Part shown: one piece after another, positions 46,480 through 55,235 of the stretch
Layout of the letters: every line of letters begins with the position of its first letter
Numbering within the stretch: the stretch's first letter is position 1
Origin: Parvularculaceae bacterium
GTDB lineage: Bacteria; Pseudomonadota; Alphaproteobacteria; Caulobacterales; Parvularculaceae
DNA: 64,000 bases
Reading direction: 5' to 3'
NCBI GenBank assembly: GCA_021776475.1
Contig: JAJFFV010000006.1
Location: 496,001-560,000, forward strand
Made by a program: the position numbers and the translations under genes
The notes under the pieces: generated by a model
Seen by the model: the letters and a program-made list of their open reading frames with translations, nothing else
Database searches by the model: none
What the model was told of the DNA's origin: nothing

Positions 46480-46848
46480 ATGACCGTCGCTGAAACATAT
46501 TACCCGAACACGCTGTTTGTCATGGCGAACCCTGATGAGACCGATAACCCGGAGTCAGAGACCGGGACGATCACGCGCGAAAAGCCCAAGACAAAACGCC
46601 CGGCGCTCTACAAAGTGGTCCTGCTCAACGATGACTACACACCGCAGGAGTTTGTTGTCTGGCTGCTGGAGGCCGTGTTCAATAAGTCGAACGAAGACGC
46701 AATACGCATCATGTTGCATGTGCACCAGACCGGCGTTGGGATTTGTGGCGTATTTACGTTTGAAGTTGCAGAGACCAAAGTGGCGCAGGTGATGGAACTC
46801 GCCAGCCGTAACGGTCACCCTTTGCAATGCACTATGGAAAAGGAATGA
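46480..46848 (+). CDS. clpS: ATP-dependent Clp protease adaptor ClpS
   Basis: ClpS delivers N-degron substrates to ClpAP. The core is complete: [29 protein letters not shown] with the Asp–Asp pair that holds the N-terminal residue, [21 protein letters not shown], and the C-terminal [12 protein letters not shown]. The start is uncertain: ATG 46480 gives 122 residues, while ATG 46522 gives 108 and the more typical N-terminus, but neither has a strong ribosome site. clpA follows after 54 bases. Confidence 0.93.
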   Translation: MTVAETYYPNTLFVMANPDETDNPESETGTITREKPKTKRPALYKVVLLNDDYTPQEFVVWLLEAVFNKSNEDAIRIMLHVHQTGVGICGVFTFEVAETKVAQVMELASRNGHPLQCTMEKE

Positions 46849-46902
46849 GGCAGCCCCCACATAAAGCTCGTGCTCAGGCCCGCGCAACTACAGGAGTAAC
46901 CA

Positions 46903-49236
46903 GTGGCTAGTTTTTCAGAGAATTTGGAGAAATCCATTCACCGCGCCATTGCAATCGCCAATGAGTACAAGCACGAACTGGCGACCCTTGAACATTTGCT
47001 TCTTGCGCTGACGGAAGATCCAGATGCTATTGGCGTCATTAATGCCTGCACCGTCGATATTGAGGAATTGCGGCAAAACCTGAAAGACTATTTGGACGAT
47101 GATCTCGCCAAGCTTGTGGTTGAGGACGGCGATGAAGCCAAACCGACAACCGGCTTCCACAGGGTCGTTCAGCGCGCGCTGATTCACGTCGAAACGTCCG
47201 GTCGCTCTGAAGTAACCGGCGCCAACATTTTGGTTGCGCTCTTTGCCGAGCGCGAAAGCCACGCTGCCTACTTCCTGCAAGCGCAGGAGATGACCCGCTA
47301 CGATGCCGTCAACTATATCTCCCACGGGCTCACCAAGAATGGCCAGCCAAGCGAGCCGCGAACCCCGACAGGTGCCGATCAGGATGAAGACGCCCAGGGC
47401 AAACCAGGCGCTGACGCTCTTTCTTCCTACACGGTCAATCTCAACGAAAAGGCGCGTAAGGACGAAATCGATCCCCTTATTGGCCGAGAAAAAGAAGTTG
47501 AGCGCGCCATTCAGATTCTCTGTCGCCGCCGCAAGAACAACCCGATTCTAGTCGGCGATCCGGGCGTTGGCAAAACCGCTATTGCCGAGGGTCTTGCTCG
47601 AAAAATTGTCGATGAAGAAGTCCCGGCAGTACTCGAGGACGCCAGCATTTATTCCCTCGACATGGGAGCGCTTCTTGCCGGTACGAGATATCGCGGCGAC
47701 TTCGAAGAGCGTCTGAAGGCGGTTTTGAAACAAATCACCAGTATAGATGGCGCGATCCTGTTCATCGATGAGATTCATACAGTGATTGGCGCCGGTGCCA
47801 CATCCGGCGGCGCCATGGATGCATCGAACTTGTTGAAGCCCGCCCTACAGGATATTAATTTCCGCTGCATGGGGTCGACCACCTACAAGGAATACAAACA
47901 GCATTTTGAAAAGGATCGTGCACTCGCCCGCCGATTCCAGAAAATCGATATTGTTGAGCCGTCCGTGCCTGACACGATTAAAATCCTACGTGGCTTGCGC
48001 CCGTATTTCGAAGAACATCACCATACCAAATATACTGATGAAGCGATCAAGGTCGCAGTTGAACTCGCTGCCCGTTACATGACCGACAAGAAACTGCCGG
48101 ACAAGGCCATTGACGTGATCGATGAAGCCGGGGCCCGCCAAATGCTGTTCCCGGAAGATCAGCGCGTCAAAGTGATTGACGTGCCCCAGATCGAAGAAAC
48201 GCTCGCGACGATGGCGCGCATCCCGCCGAAATCGGTGTCGAAATCGGACGAAGAAAAACTGAAATCCCTACCCGATGATCTGAACCGTGTGGTCTATGGC
48301 CAGGATAATGCCATCGAGCAGCTGTCAGCCGCGATCAAGCTCGCCCGTGCCGGTTTGCGAGAACCTGAAAAGCCAATTGGCTCATACCTGTTCTCCGGCC
48401 CAACCGGCGTCGGCAAGACAGAAGTAGCCAAGCAGCTCGCGAACATGATGGGTGTAGAGCTTTTACGCTTTGACATGTCGGAATATATGGAGCGCCACAC
48501 TGTCTCTCGGCTGATTGGCGCGCCGCCGGGCTATGTCGGTTTCGATCAGGGCGGCGGCATGCTCACCGATGCGGTTGACCAGAACCCGCATGCGGTGGTT
48601 CTGCTCGATGAGATCGAGAAGGCGCACCCGGATATTTTCAATATCCTACTACAAGTGATGGACAATGGCTCGCTGACCGACACCCACGGCAAGAAGATCG
48701 ATTTCCGCAACATCATCCTGATCATGACCACCAACGCAGGTGCATCTGACGCCGCCAAAATGGCGATCGGTTTTGGAGCCGGTAAAAAAATCGACGAGAG
48801 CGATGCGGCAATCAAGCGTATATTCACACCGGAATTCCGCAACAGGCTTGATGCCTCGATCCAGTTTGCCGGCCTGTCAGCACCGATCATCGAACGCATC
48901 GTTGCCAAGTTTGTGCTGCAACTGGAGGCACAACTCGCCGACCGCAATGTCACGTTCGAATTAACCGAACCGGCGACAAGGTGGCTCGCCGAAAAAGGCT
49001 TTGATGAGGAGATGGGCGCGCGGCCTTTGGCGCGCACCATTCAGGAATATATTAAGAAGCCGATTGCCGACGAGTTATTGTTTGGCTCTCTCAAACGTGG
49101 CGGTATCGTTCGTGTTCTGATTGATAAGAAGGACGAAAGCAAGCTCGCCTTTGAATATATCCCGGAAGAACCCCAATCTGAAAAACCGGGTGAGGGCGAC
49201 GACGAGAAGAAGGACGAGGAAGAACGGGTCAGGTGA
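46903..49236 (+). CDS. clpA: ATP-dependent Clp protease ATP-binding subunit ClpA
   Basis: ClpA unfolds proteins and feeds them to ClpP. It starts at GTG 46903, after CAGGAG. The 777-residue product has the N-terminal ClpS-binding double repeat (residues 1–145), first AAA+ module ([26 protein letters not shown]), second module ([27 protein letters not shown]), and a charged Glu/Lys tail. There is no ClpB-type long middle domain. It overlaps the next gene's GTG start by four bases. Confidence 0.96.
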   Translation: MASFSENLEKSIHRAIAIANEYKHELATLEHLLLALTEDPDAIGVINACTVDIEELRQNLKDYLDDDLAKLVVEDGDEAKPTTGFHRVVQRALIHVETSGRSEVTGANILVALFAERESHAAYFLQAQEMTRYDAVNYISHGLTKNGQPSEPRTPTGADQDEDAQGKPGADALSSYTVNLNEKARKDEIDPLIGREKEVERAIQILCRRRKNNPILVGDPGVGKTAIAEGLARKIVDEEVPAVLEDASIYSLDMGALLAGTRYRGDFEERLKAVLKQITSIDGAILFIDEIHTVIGAGATSGGAMDASNLLKPALQDINFRCMGSTTYKEYKQHFEKDRALARRFQKIDIVEPSVPDTIKILRGLRPYFEEHHHTKYTDEAIKVAVELAARYMTDKKLPDKAIDVIDEAGARQMLFPEDQRVKVIDVPQIEETLATMARIPPKSVSKSDEEKLKSLPDDLNRVVYGQDNAIEQLSAAIKLARAGLREPEKPIGSYLFSGPTGVGKTEVAKQLANMMGVELLRFDMSEYMERHTVSRLIGAPPGYVGFDQGGGMLTDAVDQNPHAVVLLDEIEKAHPDIFNILLQVMDNGSLTDTHGKKIDFRNIILIMTTNAGASDAAKMAIGFGAGKKIDESDAAIKRIFTPEFRNRLDASIQFAGLSAPIIERIVAKFVLQLEAQLADRNVTFELTEPATRWLAEKGFDEEMGARPLARTIQEYIKKPIADELLFGSLKRGGIVRVLIDKKDESKLAFEYIPEEPQSEKPGEGDDEKKDEEERVR

Positions 49237-49589
49237 TTTCGCTCGATAGAGACACTTTGTTTCTTTTAGCACCCGGTTTTGAAGACAATGATCGGCGCGA
49301 ATATTGTCCTGAATGCGCAGAAATATGGGGTGTCCTTCATTATTATCCAGCCATTTTGAAGGCTCTGGATATCGTGTACCAACCGATAGCCCGTCCTCGA
49401 CCAGAATTGTCGCGGCTGATCGGCGAAGAAAATCAGAATTGCCCGACGCTCGTTTTGTTGGATTCCGCGGGTGCAGCTGAATCTGCTACCATAAAATCAG
49501 CCAACGGTGTTTCTATTCTTGATAATGCCAAAGATATTGGGAAATACTTCGCGCATCGATACGGAACGGCGTTTCCGCGAGGTGATTAG
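49233..49589 (+). CDS. DUF3088 family protein
   Basis: The GTG start at 49233 overlaps the clpA stop (GTGA). The 118-residue product follows the DUF3088 pattern: LFLLAPGFEDNDRREYCPECAEIWGVL with the CxxC pair, PRPELSRLIGEENQNCPTLVLLD, and a closing YFAHRYGTAFPRGD. The fold is thioredoxin/glutaredoxin-like with CPEC in the expected position, so a thiol-redox or metal role is possible; the family has no known function. Translational coupling with clpA suggests shared expression, not necessarily shared function. Confidence 0.82.
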   Translation: MISLDRDTLFLLAPGFEDNDRREYCPECAEIWGVLHYYPAILKALDIVYQPIARPRPELSRLIGEENQNCPTLVLLDSAGAAESATIKSANGVSILDNAKDIGKYFAHRYGTAFPRGD

Positions 49590-49617
49590 GCGCGGGTGCG
49601 TTGCCACCAAGTTCAGT

Positions 49618-49977
49618 CTAGTTAGACTCTGGACGATTGCCGCCTACGTCCTTATCACAAGCATACCACTCATCCTGCGAAATCGCTCCGTCTTCATTCA
49701 CGTCGACTTTGGCAATAACTTCTTCAGAAGGCAGCCGTCCCGGCATATAAGCGCGGTCCAGTTCGTACTTGCTGATCTTGCCATTGCTGTTGGCATCAAG
49801 ATCCTTGAACTCGGGTAACACCGGTATCCTGTCATTGCTGTTTTCACAGCGGGCAGGGCGTTGCGGGGTGCCGACCTCATCATCAAGCTTTGCGGTGGCG
49901 GCAGGTCCTGCAAAAACATATAACACGGCAACCGGCATAGTCGCCCATTTCCGTCTGCTTCTTGAATTGGCCCGCAT
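49618..49977 (-). CDS. Exported EF-hand calcium-binding protein
   Basis: I use ATG 49977, with a G-rich site just upstream. The 119-residue product has a basic n-region and a hydrophobic stretch ending GPAATA, a probable signal peptide. Two EF-hand loops follow: DLDANSNGKISKYEL and DVNEDGAISQDEW, each with the acidic ligands at the standard positions. Two additional cysteines flank the pair. It is probably periplasmic and binds calcium. It lies 23 bases after the TPR gene in the same orientation, likely one operon. Confidence 0.78.
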   Translation of the reverse strand: MRANSRSRRKWATMPVAVLYVFAGPAATAKLDDEVGTPQRPARCENSNDRIPVLPEFKDLDANSNGKISKYELDRAYMPGRLPSEEVIAKVDVNEDGAISQDEWYACDKDVGGNRPESN

Positions 49978-50000
49978 CGTCCCCCCAAAATTCGCAACGG

Positions 50001-50849
50001 TCAACGGCTAGCATCCGCCTCTGCTGCAATATAGCCAAAACTGTTTTTTTGTTCCAATGACAGAAGCTGTGCCTGCAACTCCGCTGCCCTCACGGCATCA
50101 AGGTTAAAAGCCGCCTTCATCTTCAGACCATAGAGCATAGTACCGGATTTGATCCCGTCAGCATTCTTGGCTGCATCTAGCAACGGCGCACACGCCGCAT
50201 CGTCTTTGAAGCAGAGGATCAGCCGGTGGTATTCAAAATTTTCAATCAGGGTCCAGTCGGCTGACACGGGCGCGATCGCGCGTTCGGCGGCCCGTTCGTT
50301 CCCGGCGCGTATGTTTGACAGATACAACCAATACCGGTTTGCGGCGGCTGAATCGAAGTTTTCAGAAATTGCGATGGCACCGGCGAAGGCTTGGGCGGCG
50401 CTTTCGAAATTGCCACTCAGATAGTAGGAGAGGGCGAGGTGATAGTAGATGTTGCCTTTCAGCGTAGAAGTTGGAATTCCGGCCGCATTGGGCAATCCGT
50501 CCGGTTCAACCTTGTTCGCCACACCGGCCATCATGTCGGCCGCTTGCAACAGCACCCGGACCGCCTCATCAAATTCCCTGAGGGTGATATAACGGTGCCC
50601 CATATGTCGCAAAAACCGTGCGTCGTTGGGGTGCTTTGCAAAACCATCCAGGTACACTTGAATAGCCTCTTCGTAGCGCCCGAGATAACCAAGCCGCCGC
50701 CCGAACCAGATCATTGCATCGGCATCATCAGGATCAGCCGCGAGCTGCGCTGTCGCTTCGACGAGGAGCGCCTCTTGCTTGTCAATAAAATCGTCAGCAA
50801 GGGCTGGTGGCGCAAAAAGCAGAAGTAAAATAACGAGAATATACTTCAT
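50001..50849 (-). CDS. Exported tetratricopeptide-repeat protein
   Basis: ATG 50849 gives a clear signal peptide (KYILVILLLLFAPPALADD). The 282-residue mature protein consists of TPR-type helical pairs: DDADAMIWFGRRLGYLGRYEEAI, PNDARFLRHMGHRYITLREFDEAV, and GNIYYHLALSYYLSGNFESAAQAF. Near the C-terminus a Cys pair (CFKDDAAC) could form a disulfide. It probably scaffolds other envelope proteins. No partner is identified; the EF-hand gene downstream is the closest candidate. Confidence 0.78.
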   Translation of the reverse strand: MKYILVILLLLFAPPALADDFIDKQEALLVEATAQLAADPDDADAMIWFGRRLGYLGRYEEAIQVYLDGFAKHPNDARFLRHMGHRYITLREFDEAVRVLLQAADMMAGVANKVEPDGLPNAAGIPTSTLKGNIYYHLALSYYLSGNFESAAQAFAGAIAISENFDSAAANRYWLYLSNIRAGNERAAERAIAPVSADWTLIENFEYHRLILCFKDDAACAPLLDAAKNADGIKSGTMLYGLKMKAAFNLDAVRAAELQAQLLSLEQKNSFGYIAAEADASR

Positions 50850-50883
50850 GAGCGATATCCTACTCCTCCCATAGGGAGAGGTC

Positions 50884-50902
50884 AAAACCGCCTGGCGGTT
50901 TT
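50884..50902 (-). terminator. Hairpin downstream of the DUF6151 remnant
   Basis: AAAACCGCC and GGCGGTTTT face each other across one base, giving a 7-bp stem with a 5-base loop that includes the inner pairs. Read on the minus strand it ends in a run of T after GGCGG. It may terminate transcription from the M20 peptidase/remnant side before the TPR gene. Confidence 0.5.
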
Positions 50903-50914
50903 GGATGAGTGGTA

Positions 50915-51417
50915 TCAACTACCCTGCTCCGCCGCTTTCTGTTCCTTCATATCGGCCGGATCAATCGACACTTTATGCCACACAGCCGCGTTATCAGCCA
51001 GCACCCGCCAGATCGGCGTGATCTGGGATACTGGAGTGCCCGCCTCATAGGCTTCATTAGCGCCTCGGCAATTATCGTAATTCACGCCAACAAAAAAGCA
51101 GCTTCATATCCGCGGGCGTTTTACCAACTTTCGATTTGCAACACCTGGTGTACCAGCGCATCATACCACTGGACGTCAGACGCACGCAGGCGAAATGCTC
51201 CTGGCCTTGAGTGAATTCGAGTTGTGCCGGGGAGATCTGAGCAATTTCAGTACCCCCATGGGCATCGAGACAATTTTCTGGCTCGCCGAGAAAATGAGCA
51301 AACGCCTGACAGTCGTCGCAATGGCAAACGACCGGTTCATGGTACTGGAGGATGCATCGCGTAAAACACCTTTAACAGCACCGCACCTGCATTGAACGGA
51401 AAGATCTTTTGCTATGA
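50915..51417 (-). pseudogene. Decayed DUF6151 (GFA-superfamily) gene, frameshifted
   Basis: On the minus strand, the stretch beginning near 51405 reads CRCGAVKGVLRDASSSTMNR. After a one-base shift near 51330 it continues VCHCDDCQAFAHFLGEPENCL, AHGGTEIAQISPAQLEF and FACVRLTSSGMMRWY, the ordered landmarks of DUF6151 (zinc-binding, related to GFA enzymes). That frame stops at 51072. A third open segment, in a different frame, runs to TGA at 50915 and contains ITPIWRVLADNAAVWHKVS; its origin is not recognised. There is no usable start codon at the head, where ATA stands in the likely place. The gene is thus broken by at least one, probably two frameshifts. It lies directly after the M20 peptidase gene on the same strand. 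Confidence 0.75.
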
Positions 51418-51418
51418 T

Positions 51419-52948
51419 TTAGCGCTCCACGTTACTCGTCAGCACGGCCAGGATGACCGCGATGCCTTCAAAGAAATTCCCGACACGGATATTCTCATTC
51501 GGGCTGTGTTGGTTGTTATCGATGTTAACAGTGGAGATAATTGCTGCTGGTATATCCAATGTCTCAACGAAAGGCGCAATTGGGATTGATCCTCCGAAGG
51601 AGCGAATCAGGATCGGCTCATGATCATAAAGCCGTTTCATCCCGGCGCGTGCCACAAGCCCGGGAAGTGATTCGAAATCGGACCTGAAGGCACCGTAGCT
51701 GACTTCAGAGCTCATAGACACGATAAGAGGGTACGCAGCGCGCTCGTCATCGCTAGGTGCACCGTCAGTGATGTAGAATCCCTGCGTTTCAATATGATCT
51801 CGGAGCAGCCGGACCAAGCGTTCGGGATCGGTTTCTTTCACCGTCCGAATGTCAATCTCAGCGATAGCCGTGGCCGGAATGATTGTCCGCACCTCGCGCC
51901 CGACCCAGGCCGCAGCGAGCCCACGTATATTAAGTGAAGGGTACTGCAGAGCTTCCTGCAATGTCGGGGCAACCTTGTCTGCAACTGCCAATCCCATGCC
52001 TTTAAGAATTGCCACCTCGTTGTCCGGCACTGCCGCCAATTTCTGTTGCACCTCGCGGCTGATCTTTACGCCGTCATAAAACCCTTTGATCTTCACCCGT
52101 CCGTCGGCGGTTTTCATCGAAGTGAGCAGGCGCGTCAGATGAAAGGCCGGATTGGGAGCAAAGTTACCGTAGTGCCCACTGTGTTGCGGCACAATCGGCC
52201 CGTAGGTGGTGAGGGTAACGGTGGTGATCCCGCGTGCGCCGAAGGTCACCGTCGGTTTGTTCGAGGCGTGCGGTGGGCCATCGAAGATGAGCAGGAAATC
52301 AGCGGCCAGAAGATCTTGATTGGCCTTCACAGCTGCTGCGAGATTGGGTGAGCCCAATTCTTCTTCTGTATCGACAATGACCTTGAGATTGAAATGTAGA
52401 TCAATCTCCGCCGCGTTGATTGCGTCCATCGCTACCATAAACTGTGTCATCGGGCCCTTGGAGTCGGAGGCCGATCTTGCAAACACACGCCAATCCAAAT
52501 TTAGATCATCGGCGCTCTGGGGCCAGTCGATAATTTCCCAAACGCCGTCGGTTTCCTTCTTCAGAACCGGGCCAAAAGGATCCGGCTGGTCCCAGCTTGC
52601 CCGATCGACAGGCTGTCCATCTGCCTGCAAGTAGACGAGTGCGGTTTTGGTGGCACCGGGAAACCTGCGCTCAGCAAACAGGGCGGGGCTGCCCGCTGTC
52701 TCGATCGATTGTGTGGCAAAACCGCGCGCCTCAAATTGCGGCTCCATCCACTCCACCAGTCGCTTGATATCTTCAGGATACGTTGCATCATTGGGTTGAG
52801 ACAGAAATGACCGGAACAATGAGATGGCGGAATCGTGCTGAGCAGAAGCCATCGCTCGGATCTCATTAGTGGAGACCGGTTCGTGAGCCACCCATCCATT
52901 CCCCATCGTCGCAATTATCGCAGCCATAAATCCTGACAGAATACGCAT
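51419..52948 (-). CDS. M20-family metallohydrolase, exported, with altered metal ligand
   Basis: ATG 52948 follows GGGAGG and starts a signal peptide (ILSGFMAAIIATMGNGWVA). The 509-residue product has the M20 fold: catalytic-domain start, the bridging Asp in ARSASDSKGPM, the catalytic/ligand acids in VDTEEELGSPNL, and the dimerisation domain in the middle. The final ligand region is NNQHSPNE. Where classic members have GHxDxQP with the first zinc-binding His, this protein has LQADGQPVD, so Gln replaces His. The same change may be shared by a subfamily of periplasmic M20 proteins. It is probably a periplasmic peptidase or amidohydrolase; the substrate is unknown. Confidence 0.86.
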   Translation of the reverse strand: MRILSGFMAAIIATMGNGWVAHEPVSTNEIRAMASAQHDSAISLFRSFLSQPNDATYPEDIKRLVEWMEPQFEARGFATQSIETAGSPALFAERRFPGATKTALVYLQADGQPVDRASWDQPDPFGPVLKKETDGVWEIIDWPQSADDLNLDWRVFARSASDSKGPMTQFMVAMDAINAAEIDLHFNLKVIVDTEEELGSPNLAAAVKANQDLLAADFLLIFDGPPHASNKPTVTFGARGITTVTLTTYGPIVPQHSGHYGNFAPNPAFHLTRLLTSMKTADGRVKIKGFYDGVKISREVQQKLAAVPDNEVAILKGMGLAVADKVAPTLQEALQYPSLNIRGLAAAWVGREVRTIIPATAIAEIDIRTVKETDPERLVRLLRDHIETQGFYITDGAPSDDERAAYPLIVSMSSEVSYGAFRSDFESLPGLVARAGMKRLYDHEPILIRSFGGSIPIAPFVETLDIPAAIISTVNIDNNQHSPNENIRVGNFFEGIAVILAVLTSNVER

Positions 52949-53158
52949 GGCCGTTCCTCCCTGTTTCGCGAAAAGGATAGGGCGGATCAACGACCAGTAC
53001 AATTGTTCTGCTCGCGACCCTCCAAGGTTTCATTTGCTCTACGCCTTCCGATCGCTGAGGACTGGTGTGGCTTGAACGGCATCTATCGCCTTGCCGACAA
53101 AGGAAAATCATGCCGTTCAACGGCCAAAATTCTCCCTCAATATCGCTTGAAAATTTCA

Positions 53159-53190
53159 TTAATTGTATTATTGTGCAAATATGCAATTAA
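53159..53190 (+). promoter_or_regulatory. Inverted repeat over the start of the ArsR-family gene
   Basis: TTAATTG (53159–53165) and CAATTAA (53184–53190) are perfect 7-bp inverted arms with an 18-base AT-rich spacer. The right arm lies inside the first codons of the ArsR-family gene. ArsR repressors usually bind AT-rich inverted repeats of this kind at their own promoter, so this is a good autoregulation candidate. Confidence 0.5.
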
Positions 53191-53501
53191 ATGAAGCCAT
53201 AGGCATGTTCACGTCCCTTGGGCAGGAGACCCGGCTCGCAGTTTTTCGGTTGTTAGTCGAACAAGGGCCATCGGGCCTCGCCGCCGGAGAAATCAGCAAA
53301 GCGCTAAAGGTCAATGAATCAACGCTGTCGCGGCATTTAGCGCATATGGAAAAGACCGGCCTGGTGCTAGGTACGCGCAAAGCTCGGCATATTCTCTATG
53401 CGGTTTCATGGCCGGGCGTCGAAACGCTCCTAGAGTTTATTGTAGCAGATTGCTGTAAGCGCGATGTCAGCAGTTGTTTGAAGGGAGGATGCTGTGATTG
53501 A
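53181..53501 (+). CDS. ArsR-family metalloregulator with Cys-rich tail
   Basis: ATG 53181 is within six codons of the promoter-proximal inverted repeat. The 106-residue product is a winged-helix repressor: MFTSLGQETRLAVFRLLVEQGPSGLAAGEISKALKVNESTLSRHLAHMEKTGLV, then the wing. The last 18 residues carry five cysteines (CCKRDV, SSC, GGCCD). The ELCxCD-type arsenic/metal site on alpha3 is absent, so the sensing site is probably formed by this tail. The stop overlaps the GTG start of an ATP-grasp gene by eight bases, so the two are translationally coupled and the regulator likely controls that enzyme. Confidence 0.85.
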   Translation: MQLNEAIGMFTSLGQETRLAVFRLLVEQGPSGLAAGEISKALKVNESTLSRHLAHMEKTGLVLGTRKARHILYAVSWPGVETLLEFIVADCCKRDVSSCLKGGCCD

Positions 53502-54810
53502 CCTGCAGCCATGGTCGGTTCATCCCAGGATTGTTCTGCCAGCGGAGGATATTGAATTCGACGCTCAAAATGCAGAGTGCGAGTGTATCCGCGCTGACCT
53601 AGCGGCATTTGAAGAACAGATGCGTTCAGCTGCCGACGATGGTGGACCGGTGTATCACCCGGAGACAATCCACCAGAATATTATTTCGGAAACACCGGTT
53701 ATTTTACCGCAGCGCGAGCTGCGCAAAATCTCCAATGCGGTCGCGGCCATCCACCAAGTGGTCCGGCACTCCTCTTTTCGTGACTATGTGCTGGGCCGGG
53801 CACCTGTCATTGCACGGCAAAATAGCAAAGTGCACGGCGTGTTGATGGGATTTGATTTTCACATGACACCGGATGGTCCAAAACTGATCGAAATCAACAC
53901 CAATGCTGGTGGTGCGTTGATTAATGCCCAGCTCCTTCGCTTCCAGACCGCCTGTTGTGACACCTTTCAGGAAATGATCAGGGAAGTCGGGGTTGTGCAC
54001 GAAGTACATAACAAGATTCTCGCCAGTTTTCTGGCAGAATGGCAAGCGTTTGGTCGGCAGGGCCGACCGCAACGAATCGTCATCGTAGACGAGACCCCGG
54101 CGCAACAATATTTATATCCAGAGTTGATATTGTTCCGGTCCCTGTTTCGTGCTGCAGGAATCGAAGCTGAAATTGTGGCGCCAGAAGATCTGGTGTTCGC
54201 CGGCGGCTCTTTACTCTATCGGAGAAAGACGGTCGATCTGGTCTACAACCGGCTGACAGATTTCTACTTGGAAAAACGGCAAAGCCGTGCACTTCGAGAT
54301 GCTCATATGTCTGGCGAGGTTTTGATTACATCAAATCCTCGCCATCACGCTTTGCTGGCAAATAAAAAGAACTTTAGCATATTCTCCAATGCAGATCTGT
54401 TGCGGTCGTTCAATATTCCCGCTCAAACGATAAACGTGCTTGAGCAAACCGTTCCGAAGTCGTGTTTAGTCACGTCAAATAACGCTGAAATGCTCTGGCA
54501 AAACAGGCGCAAACTGTTCTTCAAACCGGTATCCGGGTTTGGCAGCCGTGGTGCGTATCGCGGGAGCAAACTCACCAAACGCGTATGGCAGGAAATCCTT
54601 AACGGCGAATACATCGCACAGGATTTTGTGGCCCCGTCATTGTCACCGGTCAAGGTCGATGGCGTGACCCGCGAAATGAAGTTCGATATTCGCGCCTATG
54701 TCTATCAGGGTGACATACAGCTGATGGCCGCTCGGCGTTATCAGGGACAAACAACAAATATGCATACAGACGGTGGCGGCTTCGCGAGTGTTTACAGCGT
54801 GACAGTCTGA
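53494..54810 (+). CDS. ATP-grasp-fold ligase-like protein, function unknown
   Basis: The 438-residue product starts at GTG 53494 and overlaps the ArsR gene. It has FDFHMTPDGPKLIEINTNAGGALIN near residue 125 (a metal/ATP-ligand-like motif with Glu and Asn), and toward the C-terminus KLFFKPVSGFGSRGAYRG (glycine-rich nucleotide loop), YIAQDFVAPS and EMKFDIRAYVYQGDIQLMAARRYQGQTTNM. These are the ATP-grasp elements of glutathione-synthase-like ligases, but I do not recognise a named family. ATP-grasp enzymes join a carboxylate and an amine or thiol. Control by a Cys-tailed ArsR protein suggests synthesis of a metal-binding or thiol compound; this is inference. It ends 19 bases inside the convergent thioesterase gene. 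Confidence 0.75.
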   Translation: MIDLQPWSVHPRIVLPAEDIEFDAQNAECECIRADLAAFEEQMRSAADDGGPVYHPETIHQNIISETPVILPQRELRKISNAVAAIHQVVRHSSFRDYVLGRAPVIARQNSKVHGVLMGFDFHMTPDGPKLIEINTNAGGALINAQLLRFQTACCDTFQEMIREVGVVHEVHNKILASFLAEWQAFGRQGRPQRIVIVDETPAQQYLYPELILFRSLFRAAGIEAEIVAPEDLVFAGGSLLYRRKTVDLVYNRLTDFYLEKRQSRALRDAHMSGEVLITSNPRHHALLANKKNFSIFSNADLLRSFNIPAQTINVLEQTVPKSCLVTSNNAEMLWQNRRKLFFKPVSGFGSRGAYRGSKLTKRVWQEILNGEYIAQDFVAPSLSPVKVDGVTREMKFDIRAYVYQGDIQLMAARRYQGQTTNMHTDGGGFASVYSVTV

Positions 54811-55235
54811 AGTTTTTCAAGCGCAGTGCGGAAATCTTCTGGTAGTTGCATTGGTTGGCGTGAATGCCGGTCGACATAAACATGGATGAAATGCCCCTGC
54901 GCCGACGGCATCTGGTCTTCCTCATTAAAGAGCCCGATTTCATAGCGCACACTGGTGGCGCCCAATTTGCCCACTCTGATACCGGCGGTTAGAGTATCAG
55001 GATAAGCTGAAGGCACAAAATAGTTACACTGTGTTTCTACGACGAGACCGATAATATCACCCTGATGAATATCGAGAACGCCCGAGCGAATAAGATACTC
55101 ATTCACGGCAGTGTCAAAAAATTCGTAATAGATAACATTGTTGACATGACCATAAAGGTCATTGTCATTCCACCTGGTCTGTATCAGGAGAAAATGCCTA
55201 TAAGCACTGCGAAGAAGTTGTTCAACTTTATTCAC
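54792..55235 (-). CDS. Hotdog-fold acyl-CoA thioesterase (4HBT)
   Basis: The GTG start at 55235 overlaps the stop of the dehydrogenase gene. The 147-residue product has the 4-hydroxybenzoyl-CoA thioesterase pattern: TRWNDNDLYGHVNNVIYYEFFDTAVNEYL with the catalytic Asp region, then VETQCNYFVPSAYPDTLTAGIRVGKLG, and VRYEIGLF. There is no signal peptide. It likely hydrolyses an acyl-CoA thioester. Operon with the alcohol dehydrogenase suggests a shared fatty or aromatic acid pathway, which is not identifiable. Its 3' end overlaps the convergent ATP-grasp gene by 19 bases. Confidence 0.87.
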   Translation of the reverse strand: MNKVEQLLRSAYRHFLLIQTRWNDNDLYGHVNNVIYYEFFDTAVNEYLIRSGVLDIHQGDIIGLVVETQCNYFVPSAYPDTLTAGIRVGKLGATSVRYEIGLFNEEDQMPSAQGHFIHVYVDRHSRQPMQLPEDFRTALEKLQTVTL

